NCBI RefSeq assembly: GCF_040869045.1 | Contig: NC_090320.1 | Coordinates: 241,180,978-241,244,977 of the forward strand | Reading direction: 5' to 3' | DNA from: Eurosta solidaginis | Taxonomy: Eukaryota; Arthropoda; Insecta; Diptera; Tephritidae | Length of the DNA: 64,000 bases | Shown: piece after piece, positions 36,174-46,822 of the stretch | Layout: each line of letters begins with the position of its first letter | How positions within the stretch are numbered: position 1 is the first letter of the stretch | Program-made: the position numbers and the translations under genes | Notes under the pieces: model-generated | What the model saw: only the letters and a program-made list of their open reading frames with translations | The model's database searches: none | Told to the model about the DNA's origin: nothing

Positions 36174-36176
36174 TTA

Positions 36177-37287
36177 AGCTGGAGTCATTGGTGCCGTATG
36201 TCGTGTCGCTGTATCCGTATCCCTAACGTAATCAGCTGTTTATCGTTACGAGGGTAAACCAAAACCCAAATGGTTCATAGTACAGGTTTACAAGTATTAT
36301 ATGTATGAGAAGGAAACAATTCCTTTCTCTTTCTAACACACTGCCGTTTGACGCTTCGGTCAGTGTCAAACTATTGTGGAGATCAGTGGAACCTGTGTGG
36401 AACATGCGTTTGACACTGAACGAAGTGTCAAAATTACCGGGATTGCTGTAGTGGAAAGCGACGCAGGGAAACAAAAAAAGGAGCGGAATATCAGAGATGG
36501 GTTGCTGTGATAGTAAAATTTTTTGAACGAATTTAGTATTAAAATGTAGTGCACCTATATGGATCCTACAGAAAATTATACAAAAGTATTGAATTGGTGT
36601 ATCTGAGTACGCGTAGTTATTCCAGTATTAAGAATACAAACACGGGTGCTAAGTTTTTCTACCCGTTCAAAAGTTCTACGCGAAAAACAGTTTGAAACCG
36701 AGATCGACTGCAATAACCCGTCCAAAAATGTGTAAAGAGAAGTGAAAACACGCGTTTTGTCCTGTTATCAATAGTCCAAAGGAGAAAAAGTATTCGAATT
36801 ATTGGAAGCGAGGCAAAAACGCGTCTCTTAATACCTCCCCCGACGGTTTTGGTCGTGTTTTCGCAATAAAGTATCACAATTTGTTAATTAAAATTGTCCA
36901 AAACATATGGATTTTAAAGAGAGATGTAATTAAGTGCTTTCTTGAAAGTGAATTCGGATATTTCTTTGTAATTTTACGATAAAAATTTTACGCAGTTTTC
37001 GTTGGCAGCTTTTACACTTTTCATGGACCTAAGAAGTACAACAGTGCCAAATAGCATCCACAAAAAAACGAACAAGAACAAGCATTTTATCAGGTGAGCG
37101 TGGCTGTGTATGTGCGTGCTGGTACATATCCTACTTGTAGACCTGTACTATGCAATTGGTTGGCTACGATACGGTTACGACCTTAGTGGCACCAATAATC
37201 GATTGCATTGATTCTCATAAGATTGGTCGAATCAGCTGTTATAAGGTTAACGATACGGTTACCGATAAAGCACCAATGTCTCCAGCT
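36177..37287. mobile_element. Palindromic TTA-MITE (E1) split by another element
   Basis: Left half 36177-36275 and right half 37153-37287 join to the same structure as the intact neighbour at 37291-37515. The ends are AGCTGGAGTCATTGGTGC and GCACCAATGTCTCCAGCT, with TTA at 36174-36176 and 37288-37290. It inserted at the end of the Rep-T copy. Confidence 0.78.
36276..37152. mobile_element. 877-bp TIR element with 9-bp target duplication
   Basis: The ends are inverted copies: CATAGTACAGGTTTACAAGT on the left, and the reverse complement of the right end is CATAGTACAGGTCTACAAGT. Flanks are caaatggtt (36267-36275) and caattggtt (37153-37161), a 9-bp duplication with one difference; the uninterrupted neighbour E2 has caattggtt. 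Nine-base duplications suggest a Mutator-like element (inference). Small frames inside have no recognisable product. Confidence 0.75.
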
Positions 37288-37290
37288 TTA

Positions 37291-37515
37291 AGCCGGAGTC
37301 ATTGGTGCCGTATGTCGTATCGCTGTATCCGTATCCCTAACGTAATCAGCTGTTTATCGTTACGACGGTTAACCAAAACCCAATTGGTTGGCTACGATAC
37401 GGTTACGACCTTAGCGGCACCAATAATCGATTGCATTGATTCTCATAAGGTTGGTCGAATCAGCTGTTAAAAGGTTACCGATACGGTTACCGATAAAGCA
37501 CCAATGTCTCCAGCT
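37291..37515. mobile_element. Intact palindromic TTA-MITE (E2), 225 bp
   Basis: Near-palindromic, with arms from agccggagtcattggtgcc to ggcaccaa...ccagct. TTA is shared with E1 at 37288-37290, with another TTA at 37516-37518. Core blocks atcagctgtt and aatcgattgcattgattct mirror those of the 49815 subfamily. Confidence 0.8.
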
Positions 37516-37518
37516 TTA

Positions 37519-37830
37519 CGCCCCCATTACTGATACTTAGCATTGACTTGACTGGACTTGGCGTAAACTTGGCAACTTAGCCACGATTATACTCCACTTG
37601 GCACATAAAATCTGGCATCATAATCAGCGTTGAAATTTATTTTTAAATAAATGTCAGTTTGTATGACAAAATGTCAAAATGAAATGGAAACAAACAAATG
37701 GCATCTCAAAATGTAAACGTCACTTAGAACTTACATAGAAAATCAAAATTCAACAGACTTCTAAGTCAAGTTAAGTTTTGAGTAATCAGTAACATGCAAT
37801 GTTCATTAATAGCGTTGTCGGTATTGAATT
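37519..37830. mobile_element. Short M2 derivative
   Basis: Shares the left end of M2 (cgcccccattactgatactt), the internal block gccacgattatactccactt, and blocks from M2's right side (aaatggaaacaaacaaatgg; gagtaatcagtaacatgcaa). The middle two kilobases are deleted and the right terminus is eroded. Confidence 0.75.
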
Positions 37831-38046
37831 AAGGGCCCCTTAGTATGCTTAACATCAAAATTCAAGCGTTTGGACATAGCTGACTTTAGCTCCAAGCGAA
37901 CGATATATATGTACATAGATATGTTAAATATCTAATCTTATTACGTATAGATAAAATAAGCACTTGGTTGTGACTGAGAGATAACGGTAAAAGTTGTAAT
38001 ATCTTAGACGCACTTCGTTTTTGTATTGCGAATTAAGAATAAGACG
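37831..38046. other. Noncoding spacer
   Basis: Nothing recognisable. Confidence 0.35.
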
Positions 38047-38275
38047 TTGTTGGTGTTATAGCGCCAAAGCTACTCCCCAAATGTTGTGGGGAGTGTCATC
38101 AATGTTGATGGTCCTTTGGCGGATGTAGACCCGGTACGTTCCGGTAATAAGCACTATTAAAGCGCAAGCCAGACCATCTCGGGAACCATTTACCATGGCC
38201 ACATTGAATCTTCTAGGCCATGTCTCCTGCAACGAACCCAGTTCCATGGAACTTTGGGTCATTGTAAAGCTTTTG
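38047..38275 (-). repeat. SINE fragment
   Basis: Reverse-strand copy, tail side only (actccccaaatgttgtgggg; gaccatctcgggaa; cccagttccatggaact). Confidence 0.7.
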
Positions 38276-38414
38276 TAATTTTAGAGCTTTTTTACACGGA
38301 TTACTGAAGGCGAAGTAAAGCAGATATTTCCTACAAATTTGTGGACCTAAATGTTTATGTCGACTCCGAACAGCAGGTGCATATAAGTTGTTTTTATGAA
38401 AATGATATGCACGA

Positions 38415-38765
38415 TAACTTGTTGTATTAACGATAGATAACCTCCAAAGGATTGATATTGATAGTCCTTTGCCGGATATAGATCCGGTACGTTCCGGTAA
38501 CAAAGCACCATTAAGGTGCTATCCCGGCCATCTCGATTAATATGACCATATTAAAACTTCTAGGCCATCCCGCCCCACCCCCAAGTTCCATGGGGAACTT
38601 GAGTTCGCCAGAGCTTTGCTTGCTAAATATGTGTATGACACATTCATATTTGTAATAGGATTTCCCTCGCGTAGATGGATATTACAATGGGGTTGCTGAA
38701 GCTCTGAAGCCCTAAAGCTTTGTATTGCGCTTATCAACCCCTTGATAAGGGACGATAACTTAACA
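38415..38765 (-). repeat. SINE copy, divergent subfamily
   Basis: Shares with 432-780 the extra segment tatgtgtatgacacattcat and the end cttatcaaccccttg. No target duplication is seen. Confidence 0.7.
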
Positions 38766-39090
38766 AGCCTCAACTTCGATTTCGGTATCGAGTTCGATAC
38801 CTTTTTGGTTTCGGTTCTGGTTTTGGACTTGTATCCGGTTTCGGTTTGGTGTCTGATCTAACTTCAGCTTCGGTTTTGGTTTGGGATCGTATTGTTTCGA
38901 TTTTGATTTCAGTATTATTTTCAGGTCTGGATACGGTTCCATATTTAGATCTGGGTGTCGGTCCCGAGTTCGTCCAGTTTCAGTTCTATTTTCGATACCA
39001 GTTTCATCGCACTGGTTCTGGTTTCAATTCCGGTTCTGATTTTGGATCGGGTTTCTGTCCGATTTCAGTCCAGTCTTGGCTGGCTTTGTT
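38766..39090 (+). repeat. Cryptic hexamer repeat (TTTCGGTT-like)
   Basis: Pyrimidine/G-rich sequence cycling through ttcggttt, ttcggttctgg and ttttggattcgg-like words. The reverse frame gives Lys/Asn/Pro-rich nonsense. It looks like a decayed microsatellite. Confidence 0.65.
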
Positions 39091-39228
39091 TTATTTTCAT
39101 TTTCTCATTTTACTTTTTTCTTTCGTTAACTTCATTTCATATCCTTTATTTTATTTTCCTCTTCAATTCCTTCTTTACTCTTTCATCTTCCTTACATTTA
39201 AGTTTCTTTCTCCTTTTCCCTTGTAATT

Positions 39229-39546
39229 ATTGTTGTTGTTACAATTAGGTTACTCCCCGAAGGCTTTGGGGAGTGTTATCGATGTGATGGTCCTTTGCCG
39301 GATACAGATACGGTACGCTCCGGTAACACAGCACTATTAAGGTGCTGGCCCGACCATCTCGGTAATCCTTTATATGGCCACATTAAACCTTCAGGCCACC
39401 CCTCCCTCCCCACCACCAAGTTCCATGAGGAGCTTGGGGTCGCCAGAGCCTCGTCTGTTAGTGAAACGGGATTCCCCGCTCGAAGGTGAGGTTGACAATT
39501 GGGTTGGAGAAGCTATATATTTCGCTACACAACCCCTTGAATCCCC
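39229..39546 (-). repeat. 5'-truncated SINE with 10-bp target duplication
   Basis: The tail (ttgttgttgtt) is on the left. CCTTGTAATT flanks it at 39219-39228 and 39547-39556. Confidence 0.82.
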
Positions 39547-39572
39547 CCTTGTAATTGTCACTTTATTTGGTT

Positions 39573-39957
39573 TGTTCTTGTTGTTGTAGCAATAAGGACA
39601 CTCCCCGAAAGTCTTGGGAACTGTTATCGATGTTGATGGTCCTTCGCCTGATGCAGATCCGGTACGCTCCGGTACCAAGCCAGTCCATCTCGGGAACGAT
39701 TTGTTATGATCACATGCGACCGGCCTCCCAGCTCCTAGATCCTTGAGTTCGGGGTCGCCAGAGCCTCGGTTGTTAATGTAACACGATTCGCAACGAATAG
39801 GTGAGCTTGACAATTGGATTTGGAGAACCTATATATTGCGCTGACAACTTGAAAGGGTTGCGCTATACAACGCCTTGAATCTATTTGGTATTTTAGCCTC
39901 CTCTTACGACAGGCATACCTACCGGCGGTATGTTCTAACCCCCTAACCCGCTGGGGG
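39573..39957 (-). repeat. SINE copy immediately beside the previous one
   Basis: Runs from the GTT-rich tail to the 5' end cccccagcgggttaggggg (reverse). TTTGGTT flanks it at about 39566-39572 and 39959-39965. Confidence 0.78.
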
Positions 39958-39965
39958 TTTGGTTC

Positions 39966-40586
39966 CGTGTGTGATTCCGCTCATATCAAGTAAGCCAAGA
40001 ACAATGTTTCAACATTAAACTTACGCTTACACTTACATTTAAGATTCTTCATACCGCCAGCGAAGTGTGTTCTGATCAAAAAACTTCAAGTTTAACTTAC
40101 AAGGGAGTTACAAAAATATTTCTTCAGGGCTTTCCTGAGAGCTACATTGAGATCTAAAAGGCTATTTTAAAATCAAACAGTTTCAACTCACTTATTGCCA
40201 ATAACAATATCTAGTTTATTTGTTTTTAAACTTTTTATATGTTAAATATTTAATAAATTGATAATTGTACATACTACATATATACATTTATCGCTTTATC
40301 ATAAGGATACATTTTGTCATCGCACCGCTGCTATTTTTGTATTTAAAAACTTGAAAATATATCTTACGCTCTTCAAAAATCATAGAAGTTTCGCACACAT
40401 GTGCTAGTGAAATGCTTCGTTTCGGTGATTGGTAGTTTAATGCCTCGTTTATGTAGTGCGCGCAAAGCTTAATATTAATTTTCTTTCATACTGTATTAGA
40501 GAATATACATATTTCTCTATGTTTTTAAGAATTTTAAAAACCACAAGTTCAATTAAATCATTAACCCATCATTTAAGAATTCATTA
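39966..40586. other. Syx5 3' UTR side, noncoding
   Basis: AT-rich sequence downstream of the reverse-strand Syx5 stop. Nothing else recognised. Confidence 0.4.
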
Positions 40587-43500
40587 TTACGTTAGAAAAA
40601 CAACAAAGAATATGAAAAAGAATATTAGTACAGCAAAAATTTTAATCATTAGCCAACGATTTTTCGAAACTGTTTGGAAGTATTTCAATATTTCACCATG
40701 CGCTGCTTCAATATTCAACTCAGCATCTTGTATATTCGTATCGATGCGTTCAACAGTTTCTTCTTGTTCCTTTACCATATGTGCAAGTTGTTGAAATATG
40801 CCACCCAATTCTACAATTGTCGATTCAATATTTTGCATTGTTTCAGCACGTTGTTGTACATAACTATCGGAATCATCATATATTGCCATTTGCATTTGTG
40901 TTTGGTTTTGCATGCCGCCTGTCCCACCAGCGCCATTACCGCCAACGGCGCCCAATAAAGGTGTTGTATCACCAGCTGTCATATCAATACTCACTGCCGT
41001 ATTCTCTTCGCTCAACAACAGAGAGCCTTGTTTTGCAGTACTCGAACGTATAGTGCTTGCAGCAATTGGTGCTTGTCCAAATTGATCTCGTCGTGCTTTT
41101 TGATGCTTCAAATTTTCTGTACGCACTTCGAGTATTTGCTTGAAATCAGTACCCATGCTGGCTAATTTCGATTGTAATGCATAAACCATATTCGAGGAAT
41201 GTAATTGCAGATGCTTGCCGGAGCTAGTGCGTCGTTGATCTTTCGAAATGTCTTGAAGACGTGCAATTTGTTGATTCAATGCATTCAAGTCGCCTTTAAG
41301 AATATAGGTAAGTTCTTGAATTTCCTGTGGTCGGTCATCGAAAAGGCTTTTCTTCTTGGCCACTACAAGAAGAGAAAAGGAAAACTTGAGTTTTTATAGA
41401 ACGATTATTGGATTAAAAAAATTGTGGCTAGAGCTTGCAGGTGGCTGATACCCTAAGGGACACCCCATTGGCAAGTTCCCTTTGGATTAGCGGTAAAGTG
41501 GTTCGATGTTTGTTTAAGAATTTAAACGCTGCTGATTGTTTTTGTTCTTTGGCAGATAAAAATCCGATGCACTCAGGTTCTAGTACGTTCAGCAAGTTAG
41601 GACGTTTATATTATACCTAGGTAAGACGTGTCTGTCTTAAGAGGCGACCAACTCCCCCAGACCGGTGGGTTTCGAAGTCAAAATAAAGTTCCATTTCCGG
41701 CAGACTTATACTAACGGATTCATATCCGGAAAAGCACTTTGAAATGTTGTTGTTGTTGTTGTAGCGATAAGGTTACTTCCCGAAGGATTTGGGGAGCGTT
41801 ATCGATGTGATGGTCCTTTGCCGGATACAGATCCGGTACGCTCCGGTAACACAGCACCATTAAGGTGCCAGACCGACAATCTCGGGAACGATTTATGTGG
41901 CCACATTAAACCTTCAGGCCATCCCTTCCTCCCCACCCCCAAGTTCCATGAGGAGCTTGGGGTCGCCAGAGCCTCGTCTGTTAGTGAAACAAAATTCGCC
42001 GTGGATAGGTGAGGTTGACAATTGGGTTTGGAAAAGCCATATATTGCGCTGGCAACCTAAAGGGTTGCGCTACACAGCCCCTTGAATCTGGTATTTTAGT
42101 CACCTCTTACGACAAGCATACCTACCGCGAGTATATTCTGACCCCCTAACCCGCTGGGGGCACTTTGAAATCTTCGGGGATTGTTTTTGCTGTTCAACAA
42201 CAACTAGAACTTTCATAGAACCCAACGGTTTAAGAGGCTTAGAATATACCCACGATAAGACATCGCTACAACATAAGGCATGTCTGCCACAAGTGGCGGT
42301 TAAGTCCATAAACTCAAAGGTTCTAAGGGTCAAGAAAATCGTTCCTGTGGCAGTACCAGAAGGGACCGGGTTTATATTTGCTAAAGCTCTGTCCTATCCG
42401 ACGCATTCACTTAAACTTTCAGGGGAATGTGTTTGCGTTTATAACAACAAGATATATTCAAGATATTCTCAATATCTGTGGTAGGCCTATTACGCGGATT
42501 TACTCCGCATTTATGGCTTACCTCTATGTGCTAAAGATTACAATATCTATTTTCGGCATTTCAACACATCGTTATTGCCCATGGCGATATATATTATGGC
42601 TGCATTTGTTCTTTTTAGACAGGTATTGTCGGTTAAAACATAAGAAATTCAGGATTTCAGGTGTTTTGGTACTTGGATATCGCACATGATGGAATGGGAA
42701 CAGCTCCGAGTGAGCTCTTATTAAATTTACGAAAGCCCTCCCGTCTTAATAAATTGGACGTTTCTTGCTGAGTCGGCAAGACAATGGATTACAAAAAGTA
42801 TGGATTGGTGAACAAATGCAAGTTGAAGTATCGCACGTCATCAAAATTTGTATACTCACATAAAGTTAATTTTTCCAATTTAGCGTAAGCACTTGCTATA
42901 TTTTTGCCAATATATTTGGCAACCATCATAAATTCCGAATAACTTTGTACCTCTTTCGCTTTGCGTGGATCACGTATGTTGACGGCGCGCGTAATATTAC
43001 GCGATTGCAGCGAACGTATTGCATTATTGAATTCTCCAGTTCGATCGCGTGAAGCCATTATGAAAATGTTATCCTTGTCAAATATGTCTTCCTCCTCTTC
43101 TTGTTGTGTTTCTTCAAATCCTTGTTTATGTGATGTACTATTTAATTTGTATGATGTATTTAATTGAGTATAAGAACAATTATCTTGCGCTGGGTGGTTT
43201 CCAGTGACAACAGCAGCAGCAGCGCTTAAAGGTTGTTGTATATAATTACGTATTGCTTGCCCCGAAGTTGCTTGCAGGCGTGTTGATATTGCACGAAAAT
43301 TCCACTGCTTACTTGCTTTGTTGTATTTATCGTCTGTATCTATAGAAGAAATATTCGCGCTTGTATCAATGTATTGTTGACCGTTGTTCAAGTTGGTATA
43401 ATCCTCAATTAGTGTAGGTGATTCTTGTGTTACACCGCCTGTATATAATGTTCCGTTACCACATACAGTAGGAGCAGCTGCTCCACCCAATAGTGGATTT

Positions 43501-43622
43501 TTATATTGATTTTGTTGTTGCTTCTGTTGACCTTGGAGTGCAACTAGTGGTACGCTCTGCTCGTAGCTTTCCTCATATAATCTATTTGTATCTTGTGGAT
43601 AGTGACGGCGTCGTGTTGGCAT
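40587..43622 (-). CDS. Syx5: Syntaxin 5, Golgi t-SNARE
   Basis: Syntaxin 5 is the Qa-SNARE of ER-Golgi and intra-Golgi fusion. Coding exons on the reverse strand are 43622-42860 and 41362-40587; a split Leu codon (T plus TG) joins KLEKLTL to LAKKKSLFDDR. The total is 512 aa. The N-terminal 188 residues are low-complexity, Gln-rich. A second ATG at 43058 starts MASRDRTGEF, so long and short forms (as known for STX5) are both possible. Further on are TGEFNNAIRSLQSRN, ELTYILKGDLNALNQQIA, the SNARE motif near residues 420-482 (RAETMQNIESTIVELGGIFQ with the central Gln in VKEQEETVERID) and a C-terminal membrane anchor (WLMIKIFAVLIFFFIFFVVF). The 1.5-kb intron contains SINE DNA. Confidence 0.96.
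41746..42159 (-). repeat. Full-length SINE in the Syx5 intron, 12-bp target duplication
   Basis: A 414-bp element running from the (GTT)n tail at the left to cccgctgggg at the right, which is the SINE 5' end in reverse. GCACTTTGAAAT flanks it at 41734-41745 and 42160-42171. It is in the same transcriptional orientation as Syx5. Confidence 0.92.
42172..42780. other. Syx5 intron, older SINE-like debris
   Basis: Contains weak matches to the SINE 5' region (ttagaatatacccacgataa; cataaggcatgtctgccaca). No gene is seen. Confidence 0.4.
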
Positions 43623-43639
43623 TTCATAATCTACAAGTA

Positions 43640-45255
43640 ATTTGTTTTCTTGATGTCCAGCCGCGCTTTACTTGGGTCCTCTGTTTTTGTTTGGCAAGAA
43701 AGCTGTTATAAAAAAAATTTAAGCAAGTCTTATTTTTTAACTTTTTCATACGCTTTGGAGTATATGTATGTAAGCGCGTATGTGCGCGGTTCCACGCTGC
43801 ACACTGCAGTTTGCTATCGTTTTTTTACAGAAGATACTTATTATGCTTCTTTTTTTAATACGGTAATTCTATCTTTATGGGCCGTTTCACAAAAACAACC
43901 CACTTGGTTGGTCACAATTAACTATTGGATGGAAAATTAATATATATAAAATAAAACAAGGTAAGGTAATACGTGTATACGTGTTCTTTTCTTGTAGCTG
44001 TCAATAGTAAGGCTGAGTAACACAGCACTGTGCTGTGTTATAGTGTTAACACTCAGCAATGTGCGGCACGCACACGCACACATCGATTAATTTATAACAC
44101 AGTGGCACACTCGATCATAGTACAGGTACTGCACTTTGCACTCGATGGCACAAAGCTGACTGTGCAATACCGCTCAAACTGGTAAATGCTCATAACCCAG
44201 TAACACGCTCTATAGCAGATCCGGCCACACAAATACTAAAACAATTGCATAAGTGTGTGTAAAAATTGAGTGACAACTCCCCACAGTGTGCTAAAAGAAA
44301 ATGTGGTCTGGTTATTTGATTTCAAGCTAATCCAAACAATATTTAATTATATTCATATAACTAAGAACGCGGAGGTCGAGCTAGCCAGATAAAACTTTTT
44401 ATAAAAGAAGATATGGTGTTTTTTCAATGCAAAATTTACTTAAAAAAATCACTTTTTCATTAAGAAAGAACTATAAAACAAAGTAAATGTAAAGATAGAA
44501 ATATATATTTTCAAAACATATAGTTATTCAATAAAAAAAAATGTATAAAAATTAATAAAACTAAGTAGAACGTATAAAAAGTTACTTATATTAAATTGGC
44601 AATATTTATTAATAATTAATTAATTATTAATATTTAAAATGTCAATATTAATATGTATGTTCAAAGGGACTTAATAATACTAACTAAAACGTATTAAAAG
44701 TCACTTTAACCTTGAAGCATATTGTTTTTATTATGTGCCCAAAAAGTAGCATGGACTTTTCCTTTTGCATTCACTGTTGATTTTAGTGAGTGACAAGCGA
44801 AAGCAAACGATCGTGATCACACATCGTTAGTGTGTGTGTGAAAATACGAACTCAAATTGCACAATGTGCAACTTTTGGCCGGCTCTGCTCTATAGCACGG
44901 AGAATGACACTCAGATCGTAAGTGCACATACATACATAGTCCATTGTGCTTGTGTGTTGATTGTATTGCTTTCCATTGACACTTCACTCAAAACTTATTT
45001 ATACACATGATACAAATATTACAAGATAAAACCAGTGAGAGGATAATGACACTTAAAAAGATTTTAAAATTCTCACTGCGCTCTCATAATTTTTATTTCA
45101 TTTTGATTTTTTCATAAAAAAATGGTGTCCACAGGGGCGCTTACTATCCTCTTGATCAGATGATATGACTTAGAAAAATTGGAGTGTGAAAGAAGATAAA
45201 TGTTGCCATGATTTACTCTTCTACATGGCGTCAAACGTGGCGTTAGAGGTAAGTA
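43640..45255. other. Syx5 upstream region and repeat-rich noncoding DNA
   Basis: The presumed Syx5 promoter lies just right of 43622. Positions 44019-44039 are a 21-bp palindrome (aacacagcactgtgctgtgt plus t). Words of the type gtgttaacac recur here and at 45975-46035 on the other side of the TIR element, suggesting a larger decayed element spanning about 44010-46060. Confidence 0.45.
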
Positions 45256-45914
45256 AGGCAAGGTGCACACGAGGCTACGCGTCATAGACGCGTACAAGAT
45301 ATTTCATATAGCTACAATTTCTCTACGCCTCAAGATCTGCACACGAAGCTACTTTCGATGGTCGCTACAAAAAGCAAACAATTATTGAAAAAAATAAAAG
45401 ATTAAATTTCTTCAGCTATATCCGTCCCCGAAATCAAAGGAAAATAGGTATTAAACGTTGTTTGCATCCCCGTGCCTTTGTAAATTATGAACGGCAATTT
45501 TAAACCACCGCGGACTAGAGAAAAGGGTGATTTCTAGTTTCCAACACTTTTTAGCCTTTTAAACGCTTCAACAATGTCTAACCATGCTGTTGTAATGTTT
45601 AATACTCTTTTTCGCTTTGGTAATATACCTTTCACGCACTTTTATTAACTAAAGTAACATTTTTTTAACAAATTACACAAATGTGCATACAAAAAATGTA
45701 AACAAACATCTTGTTCTTCCTTTTTTTCAGGCGTACGTACGCTCAGCGACCAACATTGCTGTACTCTTAGCTACACGAAAATTTCATGCTTTGTCGCTTT
45801 CATGCAGCTGACGCCTCGTATGCAGCTCTCCATTCAAATACATGTGTTCGGCATCAAAGCGTACAAATTTCGCCTGTAGCGTCTATGACGCATAGCCTCG
45901 TGTGCACCTTGCCT
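45256..45914. mobile_element. 659-bp TIR element
   Basis: 45256-45291 (AGGCAAGGTGCACACGAGGC...) and 45879-45914 are inverted copies over 36 bp with one mismatch. No clear target duplication and no convincing ORF. Confidence 0.75.
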
Positions 45915-46173
45915 AACACAATACTGTGCTCTGATATTGTGCCTACACTCATATCGACTTTCGATAATCAGTTATAACACAATTGTGTCAACACAATGTG
46001 TTAACACTGCAAAGTGTGCCTGTGTTAACACTCAAAAAATAGTGTCATTACCCACCACCAAGTCAATAGAGTTCGCAAACTATCGATCGCTTTATCGGCA
46101 ATATTAGTCAATTGATATCTTCCGATATTCCGATCCCGCTTGTACTTGTACTTAAATGGAGGCCACACTGCAC

Positions 46174-46378
46174 CACAAATCAAACACAGAAGATTGCGCA
46201 TTCACGAGTTCAAAACTGCTTCGTTCTACGCATATATGTCACACTTGACTGCTTGAGCGAATGAAAGAAAGAGAGAAAAAAACAAGAGCTAAAGGAAAAT
46301 GACGTAAACATTGCATATAAAAAACAGCTGATCTTTTGTTTACATGCGCAATGCGCAATCTTGTGAGTGTGATTTGTG
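46174..46378. mobile_element. 205-bp MITE with about 29-bp TIRs
   Basis: Left end cacaaatcaaacacagaaga and right end cttgtgagtgtgatttgtg are inverted copies with a few differences, continuing through AAGATTGCGCATT / AATGCGCAATCTT exactly. Flanks are acactgcac (46165-46173) and atactgcac (46379-46387), a 9-bp duplication with one difference. Confidence 0.82.
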
Positions 46379-46411
46379 ATACTGCACCTATTAAATTATC
46401 AAAATTATTTA

Positions 46412-46819
46412 AGGACCAATTAATGGTGACTTATAACCATAACACCATAAACAGATAAAGCACATGATCGAACCATTCTTATGGAAATCAATGTAATGGA
46501 TTAATGGTGCCATACCATAACGCTAACGCCATATCCATACCATAGGCAACCAATTGGTTTTTGGTTTCTCGCCATATTCAAAAACTAAAAATATTTGAGT
46601 TGATGAATTTAATAACTTTTTGTAGATTTTATTCATCGTTATGACTAATAAACTTATTTTTTGTGGAAGATGCTTGTATTTTTTAGCGTTTTCTTCATTT
46701 TTTATGAAATTTGCACGATTTTTAGGTTAAGGCACCATTAATCGATCACATTGGAGATGGAATGGATATGGGTATGGTTACGACTATGGCGTTAGGGTTA
46801 AGGAAGTTTAATTTGGCCT
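46412..46819. mobile_element. TTA-targeting MITE, 408 bp (copy C)
   Basis: Opposite orientation to copy A. The ends are AGGACCAATTAATGG and AATTTGGCCT; TTA at 46409-46411 and 46820-46822. Confidence 0.83.
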
Positions 46820-46822
46820 TTA

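Noticed and set aside
38760..38942. Lys/Pro/Asn-rich - strand ORF
   Set aside because: Product of a decayed hexamer repeat, not a protein.
38846..39226. Phe/Ser-rich + strand ORFs
   Set aside because: Translation of the same pyrimidine-rich low-complexity DNA.
40456..41399. + strand ORFs over Syx5
   Set aside because: Antisense shadows of the Syx5 second exon.
44590..44640. AT palindrome (attaattaattattaat)
   Set aside because: Expected by chance in very AT-rich DNA.
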